The position numbers and the translations under genes were made by a program. From assembly GCA_946570335.1 (NCBI GenBank), contig CAMNYG010000027.1:1-10145 (forward strand): a DNA stretch of 10,145 nucleotides, in the 5' to 3' direction. Shown one piece after another: positions 1 through 6,929 of this stretch (position 1 is its first letter; every line of letters starts with the position of its first letter). A model generated the notes under the pieces. It had not been told where the DNA came from. It saw only the letters and a program-made list of their open reading frames with translations, and did not search any database. This DNA is from an uncultured Dietzia sp. GTDB lineage: Bacteria; Actinomycetota; Actinomycetes; Mycobacteriales; Mycobacteriaceae.

Positions 1-469
1 CGACCCGAGTGGCGCGGGCCTGCGCCAATCCGGCCAACACCGGCCGAGCGGTCCCGCCGACGCCCAGGACCACCGCCGAGGGCGAGGCGGGCAGGTCTCC
101 GAACGCCGCCAGTGCGCCCGTCACGCCGTCGACGTCCGTGCAGTCGGCGAACCAGCCGTCCGCGCGCCGCACGAGAGTGTTGGCGCTCCCGACGATCCGG
201 GCGCGATCGCTGACCGTGGTGGCATATTCCAGCGCGGCGAACTTGCCCGGCATCGTGACCGAGTACCCGATCCGATGACCGGGCGAGTCGTCGACGAGGC
301 CGGGCAGCATCGCGGCGTCGCAGTCGATCCGCTCGTACGTCCACCCCTCGAGCCCGAGCGCACGGTATGCAGCGTTGTGGAGGACCGGCGACAGGGAGTG
401 GTCCACGGGGCGTCCGAGGACGGCGGCGGAACGGGGTCCGGTGCCCGCGGTGAGCTGATCAGCGACCAC
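1..469 (-). CDS. aroE: Shikimate dehydrogenase (NADP+), 3'-truncated by window edge
   Basis: This enzyme reduces 3-dehydroshikimate to shikimate in the cytoplasmic aromatic amino acid pathway. About 156 N-terminal residues are visible; the C-terminal part lies beyond position 1. Residues 20-30 contain DHSLSP, the serine-containing shikimate-binding motif. SVTMPGK (70-76) carries the family's catalytic lysine (K76), and SANTL (95-99) follows. CTDVDG (110-115) holds the catalytic aspartate (D112). LGVGGTARP (135-143) begins the NADP-binding Rossmann loop. Most homologues I know read NTD where this one reads CTD. I chose the GTG at 469, which overlaps the last 11 nt of mltG, so the two are probably translationally coupled; a GGGG run about 9 nt upstream is a weak ribosome binding site. 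Apart from the conserved motifs the N-terminus is short and unremarkable. The family assignment is secure; the exact start is less so. Confidence 0.92.
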   Translation of the reverse strand, partial: MVADQLTAGTGPRSAAVLGRPVDHSLSPVLHNAAYRALGLEGWTYERIDCDAAMLPGLVDDSPGHRIGYSVTMPGKFAALEYATTVSDRARIVGSANTLVRRADGWFADCTDVDGVTGALAAFGDLPASPSAVVLGVGGTARPVLAGLAQARATRV

Positions 470-1631
470 TCGCCAGCACCCCGTTCGCGATGGCCAGACT
501 CTGATTGCGTTCGTGTTCCGGGTAGTCGTCGGCGAACACGGTCGTCCCCTGCATGTCGATGGTCACGAAGTACAACCACGCGCCGTCCGCGGGGTTCTCC
601 ATCGCGCGCAGGGCGTCGAGCCCGGGTGAGCCGATGGGACCGTAGGGCAACCCGTCCATCGCGTAGGTGTTCCACGGGGTTCCTGCCGCACGGTCGGCGT
701 CTGTGGTGGCGATCTCCTGATCGGCGAGCGCATAGTTGACGGTCGAGTCGAACTGCAGGGGCATCGGTTCGTCGAGGCGGTTGAGGATCACCCTGGCCAC
801 CTTGTCGAAATCCTGAAGCGTGCCCTCCTTCTCCACGAGGGACGCCGCGGTGACCACCTGGTACGGGGTCAGGCCGATCCGTTCCGCGGACGGGACGAGG
901 CCGGTCTCGTCGTATGAGGCGGTGGAGGACTCGATGAGTTGACGCAGGATCTCCGCGGGCTCGGACCGGGGATCGATGTTGTGCGCACCGGGTGAGACGA
1001 GGCCTTCGAGACGACGGACAGGATCCGGGGCGGCCTGCACCTCGTTGATCGCCCAGTCCGGGACGCCCAGGGCCACCGGGTCCACCTGTACCGCGGCATC
1101 GACTATCTCCTGCGGATGGCGACAGGTGGGTTCGGCCTCGGGTGACTCGAGATCGCGCATACAGGTGGCCTCAGCGATGAGTGTGTAGATGCCCTTCTCG
1201 GTCCCCCCGCCGACCACCACGGTGTCCAGGAGACGGCCACCGGGCTTGATGTCGATGAATCCCACCCGATTCGCCGGGTCCGACAACGCCGCCACCGCCG
1301 CGGCAGCGCTCATCTCCTCCTGCAACTGGTAGTAACCGGGTTGGATGCCCTCCACCGGGGTGCCGGTCGCGGCGCCGACGAACGCACGTGTACTGGCGAT
1401 AGTCCCGATGTCGTACAACCGGTCGCCCACCACGCCGAGGGAGTCCCCGGCCTCGACGTGGAGAAGTGTGTTGCCGGTCCCCGCCCCGTCGAAGTCTGGT
1501 GCTGCGCCGACCTGGTTGTTGAGATTGCGGAACGCCATGAACCCGAAGGCCAGGACGACCCCGATCACGGCCGCCAAGAGGAGGAACCGAGTGGTCCCTC
1601 CTGTACGTGGTCGTCCTCGTGCCGCAGACAT
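459..1631 (-). CDS. mltG: Endolytic murein transglycosylase MltG (YceG-like)
   Basis: MltG cleaves nascent peptidoglycan strands at the outer face of the membrane and is thought to set glycan chain length as a terminase. The protein is 390 aa. It has a short basic cytoplasmic tail and one membrane anchor (about residues 15-34). A LysM-like subdomain follows (about 56-120, including the IQPGYYQL stretch near 96-103). The catalytic YceG domain comes last. The signature LVEKEG at 265-270 supplies the glutamate pair that includes the catalytic residue, followed by DKVARVILNRL (276-286). TPWNTYAMDGLPYGPIGSPG (318-337) is the second strongly conserved block. The length is typical for actinobacterial members. 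The ATG start is supported by GAGGAG at 1636-1641, 4 nt upstream. It sits 92 bp after ruvX and overlaps aroE by 11 bp. Two cysteines (C157, C170) in the extracellular insert could form a disulfide, which is inference. Confidence 0.96.
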   Translation of the reverse strand: MSAARGRPRTGGTTRFLLLAAVIGVVLAFGFMAFRNLNNQVGAAPDFDGAGTGNTLLHVEAGDSLGVVGDRLYDIGTIASTRAFVGAATGTPVEGIQPGYYQLQEEMSAAAAVAALSDPANRVGFIDIKPGGRLLDTVVVGGGTEKGIYTLIAEATCMRDLESPEAEPTCRHPQEIVDAAVQVDPVALGVPDWAINEVQAAPDPVRRLEGLVSPGAHNIDPRSEPAEILRQLIESSTASYDETGLVPSAERIGLTPYQVVTAASLVEKEGTLQDFDKVARVILNRLDEPMPLQFDSTVNYALADQEIATTDADRAAGTPWNTYAMDGLPYGPIGSPGLDALRAMENPADGAWLYFVTIDMQGTTVFADDYPEHERNQSLAIANGVLASGR

Positions 1632-1659
1632 CGCGCTCCTCGGTCGGTGCTGTAGAGAA

Positions 1660-1674
1660 CTGTCCGGTGGACAG
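1660..1674. repeat. Short perfect hairpin in the ruvX-mltG spacer
   Basis: CTGTCC and GGACAG form a 6-bp perfect stem with a 3-nt loop. It lies 28 nt upstream of the mltG start inside the predicted operon transcript. It is too short and lacks a U-tract, so it is unlikely to terminate transcription. It could be an RNA-processing or translation-modulating stem, or chance. Confidence 0.3.
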
Positions 1675-1691
1675 CGTTGTGCTCGGCGGCG

Positions 1692-1697
1692 AGTTTA
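1692..1697 (-). promoter_or_regulatory. Possible internal -10 element for mltG-aroE
   Basis: On the minus strand the spacer reads TAAACT, which fits the actinobacterial TANNNT -10 pattern, in an otherwise GC-rich gap between ruvX and mltG. No convincing -35 is visible. It would give a leader of roughly 50 nt before mltG. This is a weak single-motif call. Confidence 0.25.
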
Positions 1698-1723
1698 TCC
1701 AGCACTCACGGCCGACACGCCGG

Positions 1724-2224
1724 TCATCGGCGGGCGTGCCGTGACTCCACCCAGGCCTGGAGCAACACCACGGCGGCCGCCTGGTCGATCACGTCACGTT
1801 GTTTACGGGTGTTCCGGCCGGCGCCGTGCAGTGCAGCGCCCGCGGTCACTGTGGTCAGTCTCTCGTCGACGGACTCCACCGGAAGATCGGGGAAGACAGC
1901 GTTCACCGCGGCGACGAACGAGCGGGCCATCGTGGTGGACGCCGTCTCGCGGCCCTTCAGTGATGTGGGCATGCCCACCACCACGCCCACGGCGTCATAC
2001 TCCTCGACCAGCTCGGCCAATCGTCGTATTTCGGCCGCCCAACCCGGGGCGCCGTCGGCGACCCGGATGGTTTCGACAGGAGTTGCGAGGATTCCGTCGG
2101 GATCGCACGACGCGACGCCGATCCGGGCGGTGCCCACATCCAGCCCCAGTCGGCGACCCCGCGTCCACCCCGTCGCAGGACGCCCATCGTCCGCTCGCAT
2201 CGCGTCGTCCGCTCCGGTGTTCAC
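1724..2224 (-). CDS. ruvX: RuvX/YqgF family nuclease (pre-16S rRNA 5' processing, Holliday-junction-resolvase fold)
   Basis: YqgF-family proteins have an RNase H-like fold. The E. coli member takes part in 5' maturation of 16S rRNA, and the M. tuberculosis homologue has been reported to act on Holliday junctions. This copy is 166 aa, with about 25 variable N-terminal residues. [13 protein letters not shown] (26-38) carries the first catalytic Asp (D29). [12 protein letters not shown] (82-93) is the conserved substrate loop. DERLTT (120-125) and [14 protein letters not shown] (145-158) provide the remaining acidic residues. The GTG start overlaps the alaS stop as GTGA (2221-2224), which indicates translational coupling; an in-frame ATG at 2198-2200 is a less likely alternative start. 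It is cotranscribed downstream of alaS, the same arrangement as in mycobacteria. Coupling a ribosome-maturation factor to a tRNA synthetase fits a growth-rate-linked operon. Confidence 0.95.
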   Translation of the reverse strand: MNTGADDAMRADDGRPATGWTRGRRLGLDVGTARIGVASCDPDGILATPVETIRVADGAPGWAAEIRRLAELVEEYDAVGVVVGMPTSLKGRETASTTMARSFVAAVNAVFPDLPVESVDERLTTVTAGAALHGAGRNTRKQRDVIDQAAAVVLLQAWVESRHARR

Positions 2225-4881
2225 CCGGCGTCCCGGACAGCGGCCCGGAGCGCCGAGACGGCGGCGTCGATCCCTGACGGGTCGGAGCCCGCACCCTGGG
2301 CCATATCGGGCTTACCACCGCCACGTGCTCCGAGCGTTGGTGCGATGGCCTTGACGAGGTCCCCGGCCTTCAGACCCCGTTCCTGCGCTGCGGGCGTGAC
2401 GGCGATGACGAACGGCACCTTGTCCCCGCCTGGGGCCGTGAGTAGCACGACACCGGGCTCGGAACCGAGCCTGCCCTTGAGGTCGGAGGCCAGAGTGCGC
2501 AGGTCGCCGGCGGAAGCACCGGGGGCGTTATGGGCCAGGAACCGGATGCCGTCGAGCTCCTCCGCGGAGGCGACGAGCCCGGCGGCCTGGGCGGCCAGCT
2601 GGGCCGAACGCAATGCCTCGAGAGACTTCTCGGCCTCGCGCAACTTCGCCGTCAGGGCGGCGACCCGGTCCGGGAGTTCGTCCGTTGGCGTCTTCAACGA
2701 TGCCGCCAGCCCTGAGACGAGCGCCCGCTCCTTGGCCTGATGTCGGTAGGCGTCCATACCCACATAGGCCTCGACCCGGCGGATACCGGAGCCGACAGAG
2801 GACTCGCCGAGGAGGCTCACCGGACCGACCTGGGCCGAGTTCGACACGTGCGTGCCACCACAGAGTTCCATGGAGAACGGTCCGCCGATCTCCACGACCC
2901 GGACGTTGGAGCCGTAGTTCTCGCCGAACAGCGCCATCGCGCCCATCCGCTTGGCCTCCTCGAGGCTGGTCTCGACCGTGTGGACCTCGTAGTCCGCATC
3001 CACCGCAGCGTTGGTGACCTCCTCGACCTGGGCCAGGACATCCGACGGGATCGAGCCGCTCCAGTTGAAATCGAATCGCAGGTAGCCGGGCTTGTTCAAC
3101 GAACCCGCCTGCACGGCTTCCGGACCGAGGATCTGCCGTAGCGCTGCATGGACGAGGTGGGTCGCGGAATGCCCCTGCGTGGCGCCCTTGCGCCAGTCGT
3201 GAGCCACAGCCGCGGTGACGAGTTGACCGGCTTCGGCCTGCCCTCCGGTGATCGTCCCCTTGTGCACCCAGAGTTTCTTGCCGATCTTCTGGACGTCGTC
3301 CACCCGCATCTGGAAACCGGCGGTGGAGATCAGACCACGGTCACCGATCTGGCCACCGGACTCGGCGTAGAACGGAGTGCGGTCCAAGAGGAACTCGACC
3401 TCGTCGCCCTCACTGGCGACCGGCACGGACACCCCACCGGAGATGATGCCGAGAAGTGTCGCCTCATCGACCAGGGTCTCGAAGCCGGTGAACACGGTCT
3501 CCCCCGCGTCGAGGAAGTCCCGGTACACCGAGAGGTCCGCGTGCTTGTGCTTCTTGGCCTGCGAGTCCGCCTTGGCCCGGGCACGCTGCTCGGCCATGAG
3601 TGAACGGAAACCCTCCTCGTCGACCTGCAGGCCGGCCTCGGCGGCCATCTCCAGAGTCAGGTCGATCGGGAAGCCGTGCGTGTCGTGCAGGGCGAACGCC
3701 TGGCGGCCCGACAGCACCGCCGCACCGGACTCCCGGGCGTCCACCGCGGCACGCTCGAACAGCTGCGTCCCGGACTCGAGAGTCTTGAGGAACGCCGCCT
3801 CCTCGGCCACGGCGATGCGCTCGATCCGATCGAACCCCGCGACGGTCTCGGGGAACGAGGGGCCGATCGCGTCACGGACCGTGGCCATGAATTCAGCCAT
3901 GGTCTCCTGCGACGCCCCCAGCAGCCGCACGGAACGCACGATGCGACGAAGCAGGCGGCGCAGGATATAACCGCGGCCCTCGTTGCCCGGGGTCACGCCG
4001 TCGGAGATGAGCATGTAGGCGGTGCGGGCGTGATCGGCGATCACCCGGAACCGGACGTCGGAGGCACTGTCCGCACCGTATCTGGCACCGGAGAGTCTCT
4101 CCGCCGTATCGATCACCGGGCGCAGGAGGTCGGTCTCGTAGACGTTCTCCACACCCTGCAGGAGGAACGCGACACGCTCGATGCCCATGCCCGTGTCAAT
4201 GTTCTGCTTGGGCAGCGGACCGAGGATCTCGAACGAATCCTTGCCCGTCCCCTCGCCGCGTTCGTTCTGCATGAACACGAGATTCCAGATCTCGATGTAC
4301 CGGTCCTCGTCCGCCTCGGGACCGCCGTCGGCACCGTACTCCGGACCGCGGTCGTAGAAGATCTCCGAGCAGGGACCGCAGGGCCCGGGGATACCCATCG
4401 ACCAGTAGTTGTCCGCCATCCCACGACGCTGGATACGTCCTTCCGGGACACCGATCACATCGCGCCAGATACCGAAGGCCTCGTCGTCCTCGAGATAGAC
4501 GGTGATCCACAGCAGTGCCGGATCGATCCCGAACCCACCCTCGTCAACGGGGTTGGTGAGCAGCGACCAGGCGTGACGGATCGCCCCCTCCTTGAAGTAG
4601 TCGCCGAACGAGAAGTTGCCCGCCATCTGGAAGAACGTGTTGTGGCGGGTGGTGATGCCCACCTCTTCGATGTCGAGGGTGCGCACACACTTCTGGATGG
4701 ATGTCGCCGTGGCGTAGGCGGGGGTCTCCTGCCCGAGGAAATAGGGCTTGAACGGCACCATCCCGGCGTTGACGAACAGCAGGTTGGGGTCGTCGAGCAC
4801 CAGTGACGCACTGGGGACCTCGGTATGTCCGGCTTTGACGAAGTGGTCGAGAAATCGGCGCCGGATCTCATGGGTCTGCAC
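2221..4881 (-). CDS. alaS: Alanyl-tRNA synthetase
   Basis: AlaRS attaches alanine to tRNA-Ala and hydrolyses mischarged Ser- and Gly-tRNA-Ala. The protein is 886 aa, close to the size of other Mycobacteriales AlaRS. The class II core is N-terminal: motif 2 starts at [18 protein letters not shown] (79-96), [10 protein letters not shown] lies at about 166-175, and motif 3 is [11 protein letters not shown] (229-239). The editing domain binds zinc through HSATH (H571, H575) and CGGTH (C674, H678). A predicted coiled coil (about 742-767) leads to the C-Ala domain with [12 protein letters not shown] (854-865). All catalytic and editing residues appear intact. The GTG at 4881 was preferred because it gives the family-standard N-terminus ([10 protein letters not shown]) and has GAGG 6 nt upstream. 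A start 114 nt further out at 4995 would add 38 low-complexity residues. It is the first gene of the operon with ruvX, mltG and aroE. Confidence 0.98.
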   Translation of the reverse strand: MQTHEIRRRFLDHFVKAGHTEVPSASLVLDDPNLLFVNAGMVPFKPYFLGQETPAYATATSIQKCVRTLDIEEVGITTRHNTFFQMAGNFSFGDYFKEGAIRHAWSLLTNPVDEGGFGIDPALLWITVYLEDDEAFGIWRDVIGVPEGRIQRRGMADNYWSMGIPGPCGPCSEIFYDRGPEYGADGGPEADEDRYIEIWNLVFMQNERGEGTGKDSFEILGPLPKQNIDTGMGIERVAFLLQGVENVYETDLLRPVIDTAERLSGARYGADSASDVRFRVIADHARTAYMLISDGVTPGNEGRGYILRRLLRRIVRSVRLLGASQETMAEFMATVRDAIGPSFPETVAGFDRIERIAVAEEAAFLKTLESGTQLFERAAVDARESGAAVLSGRQAFALHDTHGFPIDLTLEMAAEAGLQVDEEGFRSLMAEQRARAKADSQAKKHKHADLSVYRDFLDAGETVFTGFETLVDEATLLGIISGGVSVPVASEGDEVEFLLDRTPFYAESGGQIGDRGLISTAGFQMRVDDVQKIGKKLWVHKGTITGGQAEAGQLVTAAVAHDWRKGATQGHSATHLVHAALRQILGPEAVQAGSLNKPGYLRFDFNWSGSIPSDVLAQVEEVTNAAVDADYEVHTVETSLEEAKRMGAMALFGENYGSNVRVVEIGGPFSMELCGGTHVSNSAQVGPVSLLGESSVGSGIRRVEAYVGMDAYRHQAKERALVSGLAASLKTPTDELPDRVAALTAKLREAEKSLEALRSAQLAAQAAGLVASAEELDGIRFLAHNAPGASAGDLRTLASDLKGRLGSEPGVVLLTAPGGDKVPFVIAVTPAAQERGLKAGDLVKAIAPTLGARGGGKPDMAQGAGSDPSGIDAAVSALRAAVRDAG

Positions 4882-4887
4882 TGGGGG

Positions 4888-4891
4888 CCTC
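4888..4891 (-). promoter_or_regulatory. alaS ribosome binding site
   Basis: GAGG on the minus strand lies 6 nt before the GTG at 4881. It decides between the canonical start and the longer reading frame that opens at 4995, which would put this site inside the coding sequence. Confidence 0.6.
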
Positions 4892-4927
4892 GCTGGATCT
4901 ACGAACGGACGTGTCGGTCGGTCTTTC

Positions 4928-4945
4928 AGCCTACCGCCGGCGGTA
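4928..4945 (-). promoter_or_regulatory. Probable alaS -10 element overlapped by a 14-bp palindrome
   Basis: The minus strand reads TAGGCT at 4933-4928, a TANNNT-type -10 that would place transcription start near 4921 and give a leader of about 40 nt. Its first two bases belong to the perfect palindrome TACCGCCGGCGGTA (4932-4945). A recognisable -35 is lacking. A dyad over a -10 box is a plausible operator. E. coli AlaRS is known to repress its own promoter through a palindrome near the start site, but whether that applies here is speculation. Confidence 0.35.
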
Positions 4946-4992
4946 TCCGACTCCGACAGGCCCGGCGACCGCAGCCGTCCGGGAGAGGACGA

Positions 4993-5014
4993 CACCGGTC
5001 GGTGGTGACCGGTG
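4993..5014. repeat. Inverted repeat upstream of alaS
   Basis: CACCGGTC (4993-5000) and GACCGGTG (5007-5014) are perfect 8-bp arms around the 6-nt loop GGTGGT. It lies about 60 bp upstream of the likely alaS -10, between that promoter and the large hairpin at 5072. It could be an operator or a second stem of the upstream terminator region. No function can be assigned from sequence alone. Confidence 0.4.
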
Positions 5015-5071
5015 GGAAACCGGAGGGCGCCGGCAGCCGATCAAGGCGGGCCAGGTGTGGCGAGCCGGCAG

Positions 5072-5119
5072 ACGTTCAGGCGCGCAGCCGGTCGCGTGAC
5101 CGACTGCGCGCCTGAACGT
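5072..5119 (-). terminator. 48-nt near-perfect hairpin, likely factor-independent terminator of the 52-aa gene
   Basis: Arms of 16 bp (5072-5087 and 5104-5119; ACGTTCAGGCGCGCAG and its exact complement) enclose one mismatch and a further perfect 5-bp stem (CGGTC/GACCG) closed by a 4-nt loop. It starts 21 nt after the stop codon of the small minus-strand gene and about 190 nt before alaS. There is no U-tract on either strand, which is common for actinobacterial I-shaped terminators. It probably insulates alaS from transcription coming from rarA and the small gene. Confidence 0.75.
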
Positions 5120-5140
5120 TTACTGTGCGGACGCCGACTG

Positions 5141-5299
5141 TCAGCGCGGCATCGGTGGCAGGGTGATGCCGAAGTTCTGCGCGGTGATGAACGCCTCGGG
5201 CGGCAGCAGGCCCAGACTGTGAGCGGCCGTGCCCCAGACGCCGATCGAGGTCGCGAACCCGACAGCGGTCGAAACGAGGTAAGTGAGGAAACTGCCCAT
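5141..5299 (-). CDS. Unrecognised 52-aa small hydrophobic protein
   Basis: I do not recognise a family. The frame encodes 52 residues from ATG to TGA. A perfect GGAGG (5305-5309) lies 5 nt upstream, the best ribosome binding site in the window, and about 86% of codons end in G or C, so I think it is a real gene. Residues 4-30 form one hydrophobic stretch rich in small residues (FLTYLVSTAVGFATSIGVWG and beyond). The tail is proline-rich and ends in LPPMPR. There are almost no charges (one Glu, one His, one C-terminal Arg) and no basic residue before the hydrophobic part. It therefore does not look like a Sec signal peptide and is more likely a single-pass membrane or membrane-associated peptide. 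It has a promoter-like region upstream and a strong hairpin downstream, and it lies between rarA and alaS. A cell-envelope peptide, such as a short channel-forming protein of mycolata, is a speculative alternative. Confidence 0.75.
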   Translation of the reverse strand: MGSFLTYLVSTAVGFATSIGVWGTAAHSLGLLPPEAFITAQNFGITLPPMPR

Positions 5300-5304
5300 G
5301 ATTG

Positions 5305-5309
5305 CCTCC
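5305..5309 (-). promoter_or_regulatory. Consensus Shine-Dalgarno of the 52-aa gene
   Basis: GGAGG on the minus strand is followed by CAATC and the ATG, an ideal 5-nt spacing. It is the main evidence that this short frame is translated, and it suggests a high translation rate. Confidence 0.75.
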
Positions 5310-5317
5310 GGTGGTGA

Positions 5318-5362
5318 CTCAGGTGTGCGGGAGTAAACTGGTCGCGCTCAGGTGCGCCTCAA
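5318..5362 (-). promoter_or_regulatory. Promoter-like region of the 52-aa gene with direct repeats
   Basis: On the minus strand TTGAGG (5362-5357) and TTTACT (5337-5332) resemble -35 and -10 boxes, each matching 4 of 6 consensus bases, but with a long 19-nt spacer. A start near 5325 would leave a leader of about 25 nt. The plus-strand octamer CTCAGGTG occurs at 5318-5325 and 5347-5354, flanking the -10 box, and could be a two-site operator. The neighbouring 5361-5380 segment is the most AT-rich in the window, typical of an upstream promoter region. Confidence 0.4.
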
Positions 5363-5384
5363 AAGTTTTACATATTTTTCTCGG

Positions 5385-6758
5385 CTATGGCCTTGATTCT
5401 CCCCGGATTATCGACCGTAATTTGGCGATCCGCGTCGCCAGTTCCCTCTCGTGTCCGTGCCCGCTCGGCACGTAGTAGTCCCTACCGACCAGCTCATCCG
5501 GCGGGTACTGCTGCGTGGCGACCCCGGCCGGCGCATCATGCGCGTACTGGTATCCGACACCATTCCCGAGACCTCGGGCACCCGCGTAGTGACCGTCCCT
5601 GAGGTGTTTGGGAACCTCACCGACTCCGCCCGCACGGACATCGGCCATCGCTGCATCGATCGCGGCGATGATCGCATTGGATTTAGGGGCGGTTGCCAGG
5701 TGCACCGTGGCCTGCGCCAACGCGAGCCTGCATTCGGGTAGCCCGACCTTCTGGACGATCTCCGCCGCAGCAGAGGCCGACTGGAGTGCAGTGGGGTCCG
5801 CCATCCCGATGTCCTCACTGGCGTGGACCATCAGTCGCCGCGCGATGAATCGTGGATCCTCCCCCGCGACCAACATGCGCGCCAGGTAGTGCAGTGCCGC
5901 ATCGGCGTCCGACCCGCGGATGGACTTGATGAAGGCACTCGTGACGTCGTAGTGCTGGTCACCATTCCGGTCGTACCGCACGGGTGCCGAATCCAGACTC
6001 AGCTCCACGATCTCCGGCGTGACCGTCCCGCCGTCCGCCGCACCCGCCGCCGCCTCGAGGATCGTCAGGCTACGCCGGGCGTCGCCGCCGGCCAGGCGGA
6101 CGATGTCCGCCACCGCGTCGTCCGTGATCTCGATCTGCCCGTCGAAACCCCGCTCGTCCGACACCGCGCGACGGACGACCGCCGCGACGCCCCGGTCGTC
6201 GAGTCCGCGGAGCTCGGCGATCAGCGACCGACTCAGAAGCGGCGCGATCACCGAGAAGTGCGGATTCTCCGTGGTGGCGGCCACCAGCAGGACGATCCCG
6301 TTCTCGACCGCGGCGAGAAGCGCATCTTGCTGGCTCTTGGAGAACCGGTGCACCTCGTCGATGAACAGGACCGTGCGCTGACCGTGGATCTGGCGGGTCC
6401 GGGCGTCATCGATAACCGCGCGGACATCCTTCACCCCCGCGCTGAGTGCTGACAGTGACACGAAATGGCGCCCGGATGTGCTGGCCACGAGGTTCGCGAG
6501 GGTCGTTTTACCCGTGCCAGGCGGACCGTAGAGGATGACCGAGGAGCCACCACGTCCCTCGACCAGTCGACGAAGTGGTGAGTTCTCCCGCAGCAGATGC
6601 TCCTGGCCGATCACCTCGTCGAGGGTCCGCGGACGCATCCGGACGGCCAGTGGCGCCGACGGGTCGTGCCCGACTCCCTCTCCAGACCGGCCCACGAACT
6701 CCGCCGAGCCCGCTCCCGGCGATCCCGGCGTGGCGAAAAGTCCGGCCTCGTCAGTCAC
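5385..6758 (-). CDS. rarA: Replication-associated recombination protein A (RarA/MgsA AAA+ ATPase, WRNIP1 family)
   Basis: RarA is a homotetrameric clamp-loader-like ATPase that acts at stalled replication forks and single-strand/double-strand junctions. The product is 457 aa, typical for actinobacteria. After a variable 35-residue head come [20 protein letters not shown] (37-56) and Walker A GPPGTGKT (78-85). Walker B is LFIDEVH (131-137), sensor 1 is TTEN (162-165), the arginine finger is in SRS (R177), and sensor 2 is GDARR (225-229). The C-terminal tetramerisation/MgsA domain has [15 protein letters not shown] (270-284), GYQYAHD (402-408) and a QQYPPDEL...YYVP block (416-431). All ATPase residues are intact. 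Tandem GTG codons at 6761 and 6758 are both possible starts. I prefer 6758 because a TAACCT -10 lies exactly 6 nt upstream and there is no Shine-Dalgarno, which predicts a leaderless mRNA. It is divergent from the phosphodiesterase gene. Confidence 0.96.
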   Translation of the reverse strand: MTDEAGLFATPGSPGAGSAEFVGRSGEGVGHDPSAPLAVRMRPRTLDEVIGQEHLLRENSPLRRLVEGRGGSSVILYGPPGTGKTTLANLVASTSGRHFVSLSALSAGVKDVRAVIDDARTRQIHGQRTVLFIDEVHRFSKSQQDALLAAVENGIVLLVAATTENPHFSVIAPLLSRSLIAELRGLDDRGVAAVVRRAVSDERGFDGQIEITDDAVADIVRLAGGDARRSLTILEAAAGAADGGTVTPEIVELSLDSAPVRYDRNGDQHYDVTSAFIKSIRGSDADAALHYLARMLVAGEDPRFIARRLMVHASEDIGMADPTALQSASAAAEIVQKVGLPECRLALAQATVHLATAPKSNAIIAAIDAAMADVRAGGVGEVPKHLRDGHYAGARGLGNGVGYQYAHDAPAGVATQQYPPDELVGRDYYVPSGHGHERELATRIAKLRSIIRGESRP

Positions 6759-6764
6759 CACCCC

Positions 6765-6770
6765 AGGTTA
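6765..6770 (-). promoter_or_regulatory. rarA -10 element predicting a leaderless transcript
   Basis: The minus strand reads TAACCT (TANNNT class). Six nucleotides separate it from the GTG at 6758, so the expected +1 coincides with the start codon. No GGAGG-like sequence is correctly placed. Leaderless genes are frequent in Mycobacteriales. No clear -35 is seen. Confidence 0.45.
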
Positions 6771-6808
6771 CCGCGCCTCTCCGACAGAGCCCGCTCGTGC
6801 AACCACCG

Positions 6809-6826
6809 GGTGAACGTTTGTCCAAC
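6809..6826 (-). promoter_or_regulatory. PHO-box-like half site, minus orientation
   Basis: The minus strand reads GTTCACC at 6815-6809, preceded exactly 11 nt earlier by GTTGGAC (4 of 7 matches). Streptomyces PhoP boxes are 11-nt direct repeats of GTTCACC-like units. The match rests on one perfect unit, so it is suggestive only. It lies between rarA and the exported phosphatase. Confidence 0.3.
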
Positions 6827-6883
6827 TTTCGATCGGAATGCATTTCCCGGTAGCCCGGATGCGCTTGACTGGATCAACGGACA

Positions 6884-6901
6884 GGTGACCCCACGTTCAC
6901 C
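6884..6901 (+). promoter_or_regulatory. PHO-box-like direct repeat upstream of the phosphatase
   Basis: GGTGACC (6884-6890), CCAC, then GTTCACC (6895-6901) gives two units in the 11-nt register of a PhoP box, with 5/7 and 7/7 matches. The second unit shares the nonamer ACGTTCACC with the minus-strand site at 6809-6817. It ends 28 nt before the phosphatase ATG. Phosphate-starvation control would suit an exported phosphatase, but this is inference. Confidence 0.35.
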
Positions 6902-6929
6902 AGCGACAGAGCGACAGGAAGCCCCCGCA

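Noticed and set aside
1660..1674. Terminator between ruvX and mltG
   Set aside because: The 6-bp stem with a 3-nt loop and no U-tract is too weak, and the downstream genes are read as one unit.
1345..2277. 310-codon plus-strand open frame across mltG and ruvX
   Set aside because: Arg/Pro-rich shadow translation with no domain, lying over two confidently identified genes.
3676..4806. 376-codon plus-strand open frame inside alaS
   Set aside because: Antisense shadow of a GC-rich gene: no family motif, no ribosome binding site context, and the opposite strand encodes an intact AlaRS.
4882..4995. 38-residue N-terminal extension of AlaRS
   Set aside because: AlaRS homologues start at the [10 protein letters not shown] block. 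The GTG at 4881 has a well-placed GAGG, and the extension is low-complexity and covers the likely promoter.
4882..5071. T-box or other tRNA-sensing leader for alaS
   Set aside because: No UGGNACC-type T-box sequence and no specifier-loop architecture; the likely leader is only about 40 nt.
6818..6870. Sigma-70-type promoter for the phosphodiesterase from TTGTCC (6818) or TTGACT (6865)
   Set aside because: Neither hexamer has an acceptable -10 at 16-18 nt spacing, so no specific promoter is called.
6597..6929. 111-codon upstream extension of the phosphodiesterase frame
   Set aside because: It runs antisense through the rarA start and the divergent promoter region, and would bury the Tat signal in the interior of the protein.
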